The notes beneath the pieces are model-generated. The model was given only the letters and a program-made list of their open reading frames with translations. It was not told the origin of the DNA and did not search any database. A stretch of 64,000 nt of DNA from Bacilli bacterium (GTDB taxonomy: Bacteria > Bacillota_I > Bacilli_A > RFN20 > CAG-826). Positions 33,226-42,988 of the stretch are shown in pieces; within the stretch, counting starts at the first letter, position 1, and every line of letters begins with the position of its first letter. The DNA is taken from the NCBI GenBank assembly GCA_017502465.1, contig JAFVUY010000025.1, positions 1 to 64,000 on the forward strand. Direction: 5' to 3'. The position numbers and the translations under genes are program-made.

Positions 33226-34203
33226 TTAGTTAATTAACCCACTAAAATCTAATGCAACGATTTTATCTGAGTTGAAAAAGAATTTTCCAAAGATGTATTT
33301 ATTACAAGCTGATTCAAAGTTTGTATAGAACTTTCCATTTAAGAAATCCAAGTCTTCTGACATTGCAGGTCCACTTAATTTAAAATCTTCATTTTCTAAT
33401 ACGTATAATGGAGCGGATAGATATGTTTCACCAGTATTAATTACAGATGTATTTTTATAATAATAAAAATTAGATGATGTTAATCCAAAGGATGTAGACA
33501 ATAACATATCTCCTTTATCACTAACTGCGAATCCTTGAACTTTATCTCTAATTCCATATACTGCGTAAGGAGTTGTATATGACCCTAATGTATATTGCTC
33601 AACTATCGCATTATATGTCTTGTTATTATATGTAACTGAGTTTTCAGTAACATATTGTTTTCCATCGTAGAATTCACCTACATAAATGTAAGTATCATCC
33701 ACAAAAACAAATGATGCAGAGTTATTAACTTCGAATAATAAATTAAGTGTAAGTTCATCGTTATTCATCGCTTCGGTTAACGAAACTGTAAATATAGAAT
33801 CGTTGCTTGCTAAAAAGATTGTGTCATTGGAAACAGCAACGCCTCCAAAATGATATTTCGCAGCCTTTCCATCAGCTTTTAAGAAACTGACATAATGAGA
33901 GGTATTGTTACTTATATTTGTGATATAAATTCTTGAAGCTGTCTTATCTTTCATATATCCGGATGTAATCGCATAATTACCGTCGTTTGTAATCGCTGTT
34001 CCTTGACTAACATAGTTGTCATTCAAACCATGGTTTGTGCAGACAATTTCTCTTATAGAGTAATAGTCGCTATAAATAGAGAATTTAACAATATTAAGAG
34101 ATAATAATACAACCAATATTAAAGAAAACAATCCACCAAAAAAGGATCCAATAATAATTAAGGTTTTATTCCACCATTTCATTTTTGTTTTTTTAGTTTC
34201 CAT
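33226..34203 (-). CDS. Membrane-anchored protein, possibly beta-propeller-like, unknown
   Basis: 325 aa. A basic N-terminus and one transmembrane helix (about 12-38) precede an outer domain. That domain has repeated strand patterns such as AITNDGNYAITSGYMKD, GVAVSNDTIFLASND and FAVSDKGDMLLSTS, which look like propeller blades. No family recognised. AAGGAAG lies close to the ATG. Confidence 0.6.
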   Translation of the reverse strand: METKKTKMKWWNKTLIIIGSFFGGLFSLILVVLLSLNIVKFSIYSDYYSIREIVCTNHGLNDNYVSQGTAITNDGNYAITSGYMKDKTASRIYITNISNNTSHYVSFLKADGKAAKYHFGGVAVSNDTIFLASNDSIFTVSLTEAMNNDELTLNLLFEVNNSASFVFVDDTYIYVGEFYDGKQYVTENSVTYNNKTYNAIVEQYTLGSYTTPYAVYGIRDKVQGFAVSDKGDMLLSTSFGLTSSNFYYYKNTSVINTGETYLSAPLYVLENEDFKLSGPAMSEDLDFLNGKFYTNFESACNKYIFGKFFFNSDKIVALDFSGLIN

Positions 34204-34304
34204 AATTCATACTTCCTTGCTAATTTATTTTTTCACAATAACATTCAAAGTTCATCAAAAAGATATTTTTCTAATTTTATATACCATTTTATTAAAAATT
34301 ATTA

Positions 34305-34310
34305 TATAAT
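34305..34310 (+). promoter_or_regulatory. -10 box of a leaderless TIR gene
   Basis: Perfect TATAAT (34305-34310), six bases, then ATG at 34317. No ribosome site; the -35 is weak. Confidence 0.55.
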
Positions 34311-34316
34311 TTTAAT

Positions 34317-36617
34317 ATGAGAGATTATCACTTTTTAAGCGTCAATAGAGAGCATTCAAAAACCGAAGGCTTTCATAACATTTATGTTTCTTTTCCAAAA
34401 TCTAAAATAAATAGTAAGCATAATCTTCTTTCTCCAGAAGCTTTTTCTTCCTGGATTAATGAAACTATTAAAGCTAACGTTTATTATACAGATTATTCTA
34501 TTTTTAATGCTGTCAGTTATGACGAACTTGACGAAGCTTTTAACGATATCGAATTAGTGGTCGCTCTTGTAGATAAAGAATATTTGGATGGGGATGAATT
34601 AAATCAACTTGAATTAAGAGTTGCAGAAGACAAAAAAATACCTGTTCTTCCTATCTTATTTGAAGCAAAACATATCGCAATTTTTAATGAAAAATTTTCT
34701 CATAAACAATGCATCACATATAAAAAAGATCACAATATTTTCATCGAACAATTAGAATCATACATCTTCAAAACTTTAGAAGGCGGGATGTCTTATGATA
34801 TCAATGAAATCCAAAATATCTTCACTTCACCAATATTCCTTTCTTATAGAAAGAAAGATAAAAATAAATTAAAAGATTTCTTATTTGAACTTCATAATTT
34901 TGATGCGCTTAAACCATATCCTTTCTGGTATGACGACTTTTTAAACCCTGGCATTAATTATGACGAAGAAATCAAAGAAGTATTAGATGAATCTAATATT
35001 TTCATTCTTTTTATTACAAAAAATATCTTTGAAGAAGGTAATTATGTTTTAGATATCGAATACCCTTACGCTTTAAAAAATCACAAAAAAATTATTGGAA
35101 TTATCACTAATGGGGTAAGTAAAAAATTAGCAAAAGAGACTTTTAAAGAAATTGATACTTTTATTAAAGTTGACGATTTAGATGAAACTGTTAATTTATT
35201 AGCTTCGATTTTAGAAGAGAATAAAATTAACACGCCTTATGATAGATTTTTACTTGCTCAATCTTATTATTACGGAATAGGGGTTGAAAAAAATAAAGAT
35301 ATTGCTTTTGATTTATTTTTTGACTCTTATGAGCAAGGAGAAATTAAAGCCAGCAAATATCTCGCTAACTCATTTTTCACAAATGACATGTCTTCTTCAA
35401 ATATTTTAAAAGCGATTGAATTACAAAAAATATACATTGATTATATTTCTGGAAAAGGTATTAATTTTAAGCAAAATATTGAGGAAAAACGTTTGTTAGT
35501 GAAATACCTAATTTCTTCATTTAATTATAAAGAAGCCTTAGAAGTTTCTATGAAAAATGTCGATTCTTGTGAATTTGATACAATTTATTATTTTGATTGT
35601 TTTTTAGACAACATTGAGATTTTGCTTAATTCAAAACCGTTTAAGGAAAATACAATCAAATTATTAGAAAAATATGTAGACAAAATGGTCCCTTATAACG
35701 AATCTCAAGACGATAGAACCATTATTCAATCTTTAAGATTATCTTATTTATACGCATTATATTATTACAATTTAGGTTCATATGATGAGGCATCTAGTTT
35801 TATTTCTAATTATGAGAAGATTATTTTTTCTAACCACATCTTCTCTCATAGTGAAAATATTGAATTAGTCGCTAAAACATTATTCTTAAACGCTAAAATT
35901 TTTGAAAAATTAGATTTTAAAGAACTCGCAAATAACTCTTATTCAAACGCATTCATCTTTGCTTCTTTTGAAAAGAGTTTAAATCTTAGCTATATTGCAG
36001 ATATTTCTTTATTTAAGACAATGTTATTAGAAGATTCAGATAATGAGGACACTATTAATAGTTATATTCAAACATCTGCATATTTAGCAGAGGAAGATAG
36101 GACAAGATTTGATGCCTTACACGCCTATTTTTTAAGTTTGAGCAATCTTTTCATTAATAAAGCTCGCGCTATTTATTTATATGAAAGATATACCCAAATT
36201 GATATCAATTCATTTGTTGATGAAAAAATATTTTTATATTCAAGTTTATTTGCTCTTTTCTGCGAACAACCTGATATTGATTTAAGTGTCAGCAAAGAAG
36301 CTTCACCTTTCACTCTTCGTGCGTTTTCTTATCTTGCTCAAGAGGAAGATATTGTTAACGCAATATTGCTAAAAGAAATAACATTAAGGAAAATTTTAGA
36401 TACGGATGATGAAGAAATTCTTGTTAAACAAGAAATTATTAGACTTTTAGGAATTGAAGTCGATTATGATAAATTAGAAGATTATCGAAAAAAATTAAAT
36501 CAAGAATTCTTTATTGAAAGAGAAACCGAAGAATACATTTATCACTTAAGCGGGGATGAATATTTTTCTGTCGCTAGCGAAGAAGAATTTTTTGATGATG
36601 ATGTCTTTTATAATTAG
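34317..36617 (+). CDS. Two TIR-like domains plus Sel1/TPR-like repeats
   Basis: 766 aa, no membrane segment. Residues about 18-155 are a diverged TIR-like domain (NIYVSFPKS; DIELVVALVDKEYLDGDELNQLEL). Residues about 170-300 are a clearer TIR: SPIFLSYRKKDKNKLKDFL, YPFWYDDFLNPG (BB loop), NIFILFITKNIF, with Glu248 in DIEYPYAL near the catalytic-Glu position. From about 305 on, helical repeats begin with a Sel1-like unit (AQSYYYGIGVEKNKDIAFDLF) and continue to the acidic C-terminus. The layout suggests NADase or adaptor modules with a protein-binding scaffold. Nine bases separate it from the ABC ATPase gene, so they are probably cotranscribed. Confidence 0.75.
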   Translation: MRDYHFLSVNREHSKTEGFHNIYVSFPKSKINSKHNLLSPEAFSSWINETIKANVYYTDYSIFNAVSYDELDEAFNDIELVVALVDKEYLDGDELNQLELRVAEDKKIPVLPILFEAKHIAIFNEKFSHKQCITYKKDHNIFIEQLESYIFKTLEGGMSYDINEIQNIFTSPIFLSYRKKDKNKLKDFLFELHNFDALKPYPFWYDDFLNPGINYDEEIKEVLDESNIFILFITKNIFEEGNYVLDIEYPYALKNHKKIIGIITNGVSKKLAKETFKEIDTFIKVDDLDETVNLLASILEENKINTPYDRFLLAQSYYYGIGVEKNKDIAFDLFFDSYEQGEIKASKYLANSFFTNDMSSSNILKAIELQKIYIDYISGKGINFKQNIEEKRLLVKYLISSFNYKEALEVSMKNVDSCEFDTIYYFDCFLDNIEILLNSKPFKENTIKLLEKYVDKMVPYNESQDDRTIIQSLRLSYLYALYYYNLGSYDEASSFISNYEKIIFSNHIFSHSENIELVAKTLFLNAKIFEKLDFKELANNSYSNAFIFASFEKSLNLSYIADISLFKTMLLEDSDNEDTINSYIQTSAYLAEEDRTRFDALHAYFLSLSNLFINKARAIYLYERYTQIDINSFVDEKIFLYSSLFALFCEQPDIDLSVSKEASPFTLRAFSYLAQEEDIVNAILLKEITLRKILDTDDEEILVKQEIIRLLGIEVDYDKLEDYRKKLNQEFFIERETEEYIYHLSGDEYFSVASEEEFFDDDVFYN

Positions 36618-36626
36618 GAGGAAGAT

Positions 36627-37529
36627 ATGAACGTTATAGAAACCAAAGAATTATGTAAAAAATATGGGAAAAATCTCGTTGTAGATCACGTTAATCTCCA
36701 CGTTCCAGAAGGTTCAATTTATGGTTTTGTTGGAGAAAACGGATCAGGCAAAACCACAATTATGAGACTACTTATGGGTTTAGCGAATCCAACAAGCGGA
36801 GATTATTCTCTTTTTGACATTTCTAGTAAAGATAGCCAAATTTACAAAATTAGAAACCAAATTTCCGCGATTGTTGAAGCTCCATCTTTAGTGCCTACAA
36901 TGACAGCGAAACAAAATTTAGAATACGCTTGCTTATATTATGGGGTTAAAGATTTTTCAATTATCGATAAAGTCTTAAGACAGGTCGGTTTAGGGGACAC
37001 AAATAAGAAAAAAGTTAAAAACTTTTCTTTGGGTATGAAACAAAGATTAGGTATCGCAGTCTTATTGCTTAATAACCCTAAATTGTTACTTTTAGATGAA
37101 CCTATGAATGGTTTGGATCCTCAAGGAATCGCGGAACTTAGAGAATTAATTATTCAGTTAAACAAAGAAGGTATTACATTTTTAATTTCTTCTCACATCC
37201 TTGCAGAACTTGAAAAAGTTGCAACACATTGGGGATTTATTTCTCATGGAAAATTACTTAAAGAAATTTCAAGCGAAAAACTTATTAGTGAATGTCAAAA
37301 ATCAATTGATATTTCCTATAAAGATTTAGTCTTATTAGCTAAGGCTTTAAAAGATATAGGGATTAATAATTTTGAACAAATTTCAAATAAAACAATTAGA
37401 ATTTATGATGAAATCGCTCCGATTAATTTACTAAGTAAATTACAAAAATTGTCTATTGAAATTAATGAAATACAGACAAACGACTTAAATGTTGAAGATT
37501 ATTATTTGTCTTTGACAGGAAGGAGATAA
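36627..37529 (+). CDS. ABC transporter ATP-binding protein (BcrA-like)
   Basis: 300 aa NBD. Walker A GENGSGKTT, signature FSLGMKQRL, Walker B LLLLDEPMNGLDP, H-loop SSHILAEL. The FSLGMKQR signature and C-terminal extension fit the bacitracin/lantibiotic-immunity class. It lies between the TIR protein gene and its permease; AGGAGGA precedes the ATG. Confidence 0.9.
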   Translation: MNVIETKELCKKYGKNLVVDHVNLHVPEGSIYGFVGENGSGKTTIMRLLMGLANPTSGDYSLFDISSKDSQIYKIRNQISAIVEAPSLVPTMTAKQNLEYACLYYGVKDFSIIDKVLRQVGLGDTNKKKVKNFSLGMKQRLGIAVLLLNNPKLLLLDEPMNGLDPQGIAELRELIIQLNKEGITFLISSHILAELEKVATHWGFISHGKLLKEISSEKLISECQKSIDISYKDLVLLAKALKDIGINNFEQISNKTIRIYDEIAPINLLSKLQKLSIEINEIQTNDLNVEDYYLSLTGRR

Positions 37530-37534
37530 GAAAA

Positions 37535-38326
37535 ATGATTAAATTAATGCGTTCTTCTTTATATAAATTATTTAGAGACAAAACATTCCATATTATTTTA
37601 ATTATCGGCGTTGTTGTCTCTGTCTTTATGCCTCTTCTTTATTTAATTATTGATAGTCAAACAGGCAATATTGGCAGCACTTGCAACGGATACAATTTAA
37701 TTATTCAATCCGCATCTCCTGTTCAAAACTTTGGTATTGCAATTCCAATTAATTTAATCACCTTTATTATTGGTGAATTTAATTATGGGACGATTAGAAA
37801 CAAAATCATCGCAGGTAACAAAAAAAGCAGTATTTATTTATCGTTATTTATAAATGGATTAATATTTTCTTTCATTCTTTTATTTGCCTATATGCTTATA
37901 TCTAGCCTTCTTGCTACTGCTTTTGGAGGTTTTTCTAGCGAACCGCTTAACAAAGAACAAATCAATGCGCTTCTTTTATTCTTAATAAATGTTGTTCTTG
38001 TTTATGTCACTTTAACAGCTTTATCCGTTTTAACCGCTACTACTTTTAGACATATCGGAGGTTCGATTTCCGGGACTGTTGTATTGATGACTTTTTCCTT
38101 TGTCGTCAGCATAATTGTCTTTTTATCAAGCGAAAACACTCCAACAGGTTTATTAATCTTTAACCCATTAGCACTTTCATCATTTGTTTCATTAGGTTTA
38201 ATGCCTCTGGAACAAATAATGAAAATTGAAAATATCATGCTTTATCAAGTTCTTTCGAATTTATTTTATACATCCATTTTCTTAGTACTTGGAACTTATC
38301 TTTTCCAAAAAAGAGATGTCAAATAA
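37535..38326 (+). CDS. ABC-2 type permease
   Basis: 263 aa with about six transmembrane helices, starting MIKLMRSSLYKLFRDKTFH as in BcrB-type permeases. It forms the exporter with the ATPase five bases upstream. The substrate is unknown; antimicrobial-peptide resistance is common in this class. Confidence 0.85.
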   Translation: MIKLMRSSLYKLFRDKTFHIILIIGVVVSVFMPLLYLIIDSQTGNIGSTCNGYNLIIQSASPVQNFGIAIPINLITFIIGEFNYGTIRNKIIAGNKKSSIYLSLFINGLIFSFILLFAYMLISSLLATAFGGFSSEPLNKEQINALLLFLINVVLVYVTLTALSVLTATTFRHIGGSISGTVVLMTFSFVVSIIVFLSSENTPTGLLIFNPLALSSFVSLGLMPLEQIMKIENIMLYQVLSNLFYTSIFLVLGTYLFQKRDVK

Positions 38327-38337
38327 GGAGTTTAGCA

Positions 38338-39366
38338 ATGTCAAAACAAGTTTTACTCACTAAAGGACCTTTATTAAATAATAAAGGAAACCTCAACCAA
38401 GCAGGTTACGCTTTTTCTCTAGAAAAAGAATATAATCGCAAGGCTATCAAGAAGATGGCGTTTCGTATCAAGGAATGGGACTATTATTACATTGGAGACG
38501 ATAAATATGGAATCGCTCTAACTGTCGCGGACAATTCTTATATGTCACTTGTGTCAGTAAGCGTCCTTGATTTTGTAAATAAAGTAGAATCCACAAAATC
38601 ATATATGGGTTGGTTGACATTTGGAGAGCTAAATCTTCCATCTTCTTCTAAAACTGGAGATGTCCATCATAAAGGCAAAAAATTCAATATGTATTTTAAA
38701 AATAACTCTGGAAAAAGAAGACTTGTCTGTGAGATGAAAAATGTCGCAAAAGGAAAAGATTTTAAATGTGACGTTATTTTAAATGAAACATTAGATAAAT
38801 CAATGGTTATTGCTACTCCATTTAAAAAGAATAGACACTTTTATTACAATCAAAAAATCAATTTACTTAGAGCAACGGGTTCATTCTCGTTTGGAGATTT
38901 GTCTTATAATTTCCCGAAAGACACTTTTGGTGTCTTAGACTGGGGAAGAGGGGTTTGGACATATTCTAATACTTGGTATTGGGCCTCTTTATCATTTAAA
39001 TGTGAAGGGCATAACGTTGGTTTCAACTTAGGTTATGGATTCGGTGACACGACTAACGCTAGCGAAAATATGTTCTTTTATGACCAAGAAGCATATAAAT
39101 TAGATGATGTTACATTTAATATACCGAAAGATAAAAAAGGTAAAGACGACTATTTAAGTGAATGGACTTTTACTTCTAATAGCGGAGATATCAATTTAGT
39201 CTTCACCCCAATTATAGATCGTTATTCAAATACAAACGCTTTAATTATCCAATCTAAGCAACATCAAGTGTTTGGTATCTTTAATGGCGAAATTAAAGTT
39301 AATGATAAAACATTTAAAATCACAAACTGTTTAGGTTTTGCAGAAAAAGTTAAAAACCGTTGGTAA
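38338..39366 (+). CDS. DUF2804-family protein
   Basis: 342 aa. The features DWGRGVWTYSNTWYWASLSF and GHNVGFNLGYGFGDTTNASENMFFY match the conserved core of the DUF2804 family (function unknown). The sequence is beta-rich with no signal or membrane segment. AAGGAG precedes the ATG; eleven bases after the permease. Confidence 0.75.
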   Translation: MSKQVLLTKGPLLNNKGNLNQAGYAFSLEKEYNRKAIKKMAFRIKEWDYYYIGDDKYGIALTVADNSYMSLVSVSVLDFVNKVESTKSYMGWLTFGELNLPSSSKTGDVHHKGKKFNMYFKNNSGKRRLVCEMKNVAKGKDFKCDVILNETLDKSMVIATPFKKNRHFYYNQKINLLRATGSFSFGDLSYNFPKDTFGVLDWGRGVWTYSNTWYWASLSFKCEGHNVGFNLGYGFGDTTNASENMFFYDQEAYKLDDVTFNIPKDKKGKDDYLSEWTFTSNSGDINLVFTPIIDRYSNTNALIIQSKQHQVFGIFNGEIKVNDKTFKITNCLGFAEKVKNRW

Positions 39367-39428
39367 TTTTTTATTAATAAAATTATCAAATAATGACATA
39401 ATGTAATAACAAGTAGGAGGAATTAGGT

Positions 39429-39866
39429 ATGCCAGTGTGCAGAAATTGTAACAGCAGAATTTCAAAATTCGACAAAGATATATGCCCAGTATGTGGGGCA
39501 GTTTCGCCTTTAAAAGGCGTCACAAGTGAAACAATTGAAGTAACAAGTGAAATCGATATAAATTCTAAAGATTTTAATTTCAAACCAAAAGATAGAAATA
39601 TCGTAATGCTTTTGTTTACGCTTATTGGATTTACCGGGATTCCATTTTTCTACTTAAAGAAAAACAAATTAGGACTTATTTGGTCAATTGGTAATATCGT
39701 TTTAATTTCTCTTATTGCCTTGTTATTAATTTTTGTGGTACAACTCGACTTGATTTGGGGAATTATCGTCCCTGTTATTATATCCTACATTATCAATATA
39801 GGAGTTGGCCTTTTTTACTTATTTAAATCCGACATCAAGGATGGAAGAGGGGAATTTATTAGATAA
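39429..39866 (+). CDS. Zinc-ribbon membrane protein
   Basis: 145 aa. An N-terminal zinc ribbon (CRNC and CPVC, about 4-24) is followed by a linker and three hydrophobic helices, the first resembling a TM2-type membrane unit. Function unknown. AGGAGGA ribosome site; the stop overlaps the rsmE start. Confidence 0.65.
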   Translation: MPVCRNCNSRISKFDKDICPVCGAVSPLKGVTSETIEVTSEIDINSKDFNFKPKDRNIVMLLFTLIGFTGIPFFYLKKNKLGLIWSIGNIVLISLIALLLIFVVQLDLIWGIIVPVIISYIINIGVGLFYLFKSDIKDGRGEFIR

Positions 39867-40588
39867 TGCAAAGATATTTTTCTCTTTCAAATCAACACAT
39901 TGAATTATCTAATGACGACATCTATCACATTTTAAAAGTGATGAGAGGAAAGGTTTCATCCACTTTTGAAGTTGTTCATTTAGACGCGATTGTCGTTTGC
40001 GAAATCACATCCATTAACCCTTTTGCTTTTAAGGTTATTGACGTCTATAAAGAAGATAAGGAATTATTTAATAATGTTACACTTTTTTATGTTTTGTCTA
40101 AGGGTGATAAAAATGAATTTGTTATTCAAAAAGCCACTGAATTAGGTGTTAAAAACATTGTCTTTTTAAATAGCAAAAGAAGCGTTATCAAACTTAGCCA
40201 ATCTGATTTTGAAAGGAAATTAGTGAGATATAAGAAAATTGCAAAAGAAGCAAGTGAACAATCAAAAAGAAATATCATCCCAGACATCAAAGGTTTGTAC
40301 GATTTAGATAAAATTCCAAACGAATTATTATGCGATCATAATTTAGTTGCATACGAACTTGAAAGTGGAAAAACTAATAAAACATTGGACTTTTTACAAC
40401 AAAATTGCAAAAAATCTGAATCAATTTCAGTTTTAATTGGTCCTGAAGGCGGGATTGATGAAAAAGAAATTAGTGTTTTAACTTCTAATAATTTTATACC
40501 TATTTCACTTGGAAAAAGAATCTTAAGAACTGAGACTGCAGCGGTATATGCATTAAGTGTACTAGCTTTTATTTTGGAGGCCAAATAA
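39866..40588 (+). CDS. rsmE: 16S rRNA (uracil-1498-N3)-methyltransferase RsmE
   Basis: 240 aa SPOUT-family methyltransferase. LIGPEGGIDEKE and SLGKRILRTETAAVYALS form the trefoil-knot SAM site, and the N-terminal PUA-like part has HILKVMRGK. Methylates U1498 in the small-subunit decoding region. It overlaps both neighbours by one base. Confidence 0.93.
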   Translation: MQRYFSLSNQHIELSNDDIYHILKVMRGKVSSTFEVVHLDAIVVCEITSINPFAFKVIDVYKEDKELFNNVTLFYVLSKGDKNEFVIQKATELGVKNIVFLNSKRSVIKLSQSDFERKLVRYKKIAKEASEQSKRNIIPDIKGLYDLDKIPNELLCDHNLVAYELESGKTNKTLDFLQQNCKKSESISVLIGPEGGIDEKEISVLTSNNFIPISLGKRILRTETAAVYALSVLAFILEAK

Positions 40589-41364
40589 TGGAAAATTTAT
40601 TTTATCTTCTTGAAAGCAAAGCCCTTAAAAGAAACTCATTTAAAAAAAGTGAAGAATATCATTATTTTTTAAACAATAGATATCTATTAGACAAATTCCC
40701 AAATTATCGCTTTTTGTATCATAGCGAGGACAACTCCTTTGATGTTATGCGCGCGAATATTATTCTTCATGGAATTGAAAATAAAAAAATCATTGAAGAA
40801 GAAATCGCATCCCTTTCAACTTACCTCACTAAACCAGATAAAGAAAGTCACATCAAATTCATTTCCACGATTAGAGATCGCATTATTGACTTACCTTATT
40901 TTTCCGATGGCAAAAACAAAATTTATATTCCGTTTTTCACAAGAACCTTAAACGGCATTTATTTAAGAGAACCTGAAAAGCTTTTAACCTTCCCTTATGA
41001 TAAATTGATTAAAGATTATTCAGATTCTTTTATCGACCCATATGATAATTTTTCTTATCATATTTATAATTCTTCTTTTACTCGTTTAATCTTTTTAGGA
41101 ACCTCTCCTTCTTTAAATGAGGCAGCCTTCTTTCATTACGACACGAACATAATCTATATAATCAACAGCCAAGGTAGATTAGATCAAAAAATCGTTTTAT
41201 TTGACAAATATATCAAACACCCAAATTACTCGCATATGTTAAATAGAATAAAGCCAGTTATCTCTGCTTACTTCGCCTGTTCTAGAACTGAATTCATTGA
41301 ATCCCTATACAAATCTGGTTTCATTTCAAATCGCCTATTATATAAATTAAGAAAGATGAGATAA
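40588..41364 (+). CDS. Conserved-looking protein of unknown function between rsmE and mtaB
   Basis: 258 aa, soluble, rich in aromatic and charged residues, with no signal peptide. I do not recognise the family. Its start overlaps the rsmE stop with GGAGG just upstream, and mtaB begins one base after its stop, so it sits inside an RNA-modification operon. Confidence 0.6.
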   Translation: MENLFYLLESKALKRNSFKKSEEYHYFLNNRYLLDKFPNYRFLYHSEDNSFDVMRANIILHGIENKKIIEEEIASLSTYLTKPDKESHIKFISTIRDRIIDLPYFSDGKNKIYIPFFTRTLNGIYLREPEKLLTFPYDKLIKDYSDSFIDPYDNFSYHIYNSSFTRLIFLGTSPSLNEAAFFHYDTNIIYIINSQGRLDQKIVLFDKYIKHPNYSHMLNRIKPVISAYFACSRTEFIESLYKSGFISNRLLYKLRKMR

Positions 41365-41365
41365 C

Positions 41366-42634
41366 ATGAAAGTTAAATTTTTCTCATTAGGATGCAAAGT
41401 TAATTCATATGAAAACGATGCAGTTAAGCAATCGTTTTTAAACAAGGGTTATGAGCTTGCTTTAAGCGAAGATATTCCTGATATCGATATTATTAACACT
41501 TGTTCAGTCACCTCTACTGCGGACCAAAAATCTAGACAACACATTAGGAAATTTAAGAAAAATTATCCTAACGCGATTATCGTTGTAATGGGTTGCTACG
41601 CACAGGGAAACTATGAATTTATTTCTAAAGAAATAGAGGCTGATATTATCATCGGGACATCGAATAGAGATAAGATTTTATCTTATGTTGAGGATTTTAT
41701 AAAAAATAGAAAACAAATTGTTGATATAGATACAAAAACAAGACTTTTTAAATATGAAGAATTAGGCATTGTTAGTTGCAGCGAAAATGTTCGAGCCTAT
41801 TTAAAAATACAAGATGGATGTGATAACTTCTGCTCCTACTGTGTTATTCCATATAGAAGAGGCAAAAATCGTTCTAGAAACAAAGACGACATTATCAAAG
41901 AAGCTAAAAAGCTTGTAAACGACGGATATAAAGAAATTGTTTTAACAGGAATCCATGTTGGAGGATATGGAAGCGATTTAGATTCATATCGTTTCAGCGA
42001 TTTAGTGGAAGAAATTTCAAATATTCCAAATCTTTTTAGATTAAGAATTTCTTCAATTGAAGCCACTGATATTGATGAAAAATTAATTAGTTTAATTAAA
42101 AGTCGAAAAAACATCGCAAAACATCTACACATTCCTATTCAATCCGGTTCTCCAACCGTCTTAGAAAGAATGAATAGAAAATATACATCCGAAGAATTTG
42201 TTGAAAAATTAATAAATATTAGAAGAAAAATACCAAGTATCTGTTTAACCACAGATGTTATTGTTGGCTTTCCAGGCGAAAGTGACCTTGAATTCAAAAC
42301 CACTGTAATGAATATTGTTAGATGCGGTTTTGATATGTTGCATGTTTTCCCTTTCTCCGCTAGAGAAGGAACCAAAGCCTACACCATGCCAAATCAGGTT
42401 GATCCTCAAACAAAAGAAAAGAGAGTTAAAAGATTATTAAGCTTGTCTAAGAAATTATGGGAAGGCTATCAAGACGAAAACATTGGCAAAAATGTCGAGG
42501 TGTTAATTGAACAATATGACGAAAAGAAACATCTTTTAAAAGGTCATAGTTCAAATTATTTAGAAGTTTTTATCCCTTCTACAATCAATTTAACTGGTCA
42601 TATCATTAAAACATTCTACAAAAAACATCGATAA
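41366..42634 (+). CDS. mtaB: tRNA t6A37 methylthiotransferase MtaB
   Basis: Radical-SAM enzyme converting t6A37 to ms2t6A37 in ANN-decoding tRNAs. The N-terminal UPF0004 domain has FFSLGCKVN (first Cys) and TCSVT, with GCYAQG supplying the third cluster Cys. The radical-SAM motif is CDNFCSYC, and a short TRAM-like region closes the protein. 422 aa, as expected for MtaB rather than MiaB. Confidence 0.92.
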   Translation: MKVKFFSLGCKVNSYENDAVKQSFLNKGYELALSEDIPDIDIINTCSVTSTADQKSRQHIRKFKKNYPNAIIVVMGCYAQGNYEFISKEIEADIIIGTSNRDKILSYVEDFIKNRKQIVDIDTKTRLFKYEELGIVSCSENVRAYLKIQDGCDNFCSYCVIPYRRGKNRSRNKDDIIKEAKKLVNDGYKEIVLTGIHVGGYGSDLDSYRFSDLVEEISNIPNLFRLRISSIEATDIDEKLISLIKSRKNIAKHLHIPIQSGSPTVLERMNRKYTSEEFVEKLINIRRKIPSICLTTDVIVGFPGESDLEFKTTVMNIVRCGFDMLHVFPFSAREGTKAYTMPNQVDPQTKEKRVKRLLSLSKKLWEGYQDENIGKNVEVLIEQYDEKKHLLKGHSSNYLEVFIPSTINLTGHIIKTFYKKHR

Positions 42635-42734
42635 TACCGAACTAAATCTCGTTTTTTAATAACATGTCAAAAAATAGTTGTTTTTATTTATGTTTTTTCA
42701 TATAATGAACAGGCAGTTATAGGAGGATATATCT

Positions 42735-42923
42735 ATGGCAGTCCCACAAAGACGAATTAGTAAAACAAGAAAAAGATTAAGAAGAACTCACTTCAAACTC
42801 GAAGCAGCTGGATTAGTAGCATGCACACACTGCGGCGAACTTATCAAATCTCACCAAGTTTGCCCACACTGCGGTTATTATAACGGTAAACAAATTCTTA
42901 AAGACGGCAAATACGTTGGTTAG
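42735..42923 (+). CDS. rpmF: Ribosomal protein bL32
   Basis: 62 aa. The opening [21 protein letters not shown] and the zinc pair CTHC...CPHC are diagnostic of the zinc-binding form. Strong AGGAGG ribosome site and its own terminator. Confidence 0.97.
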   Translation: MAVPQRRISKTRKRLRRTHFKLEAAGLVACTHCGELIKSHQVCPHCGYYNGKQILKDGKYVG

Positions 42924-42933
42924 TTCTTTAAAA

Positions 42934-42963
42934 TAAAAAGGGTGCAAAAACCCTTTTATTTTT
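42934..42963 (+). terminator. Terminator of rpmF
   Basis: AAAAAGGGT/ACCCTTTTA hairpin with a short GCAAAA loop followed by a T-rich tail. Confidence 0.85.
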
Positions 42964-42988
42964 GTTAATATGACTTTGGAGGCTTTAT

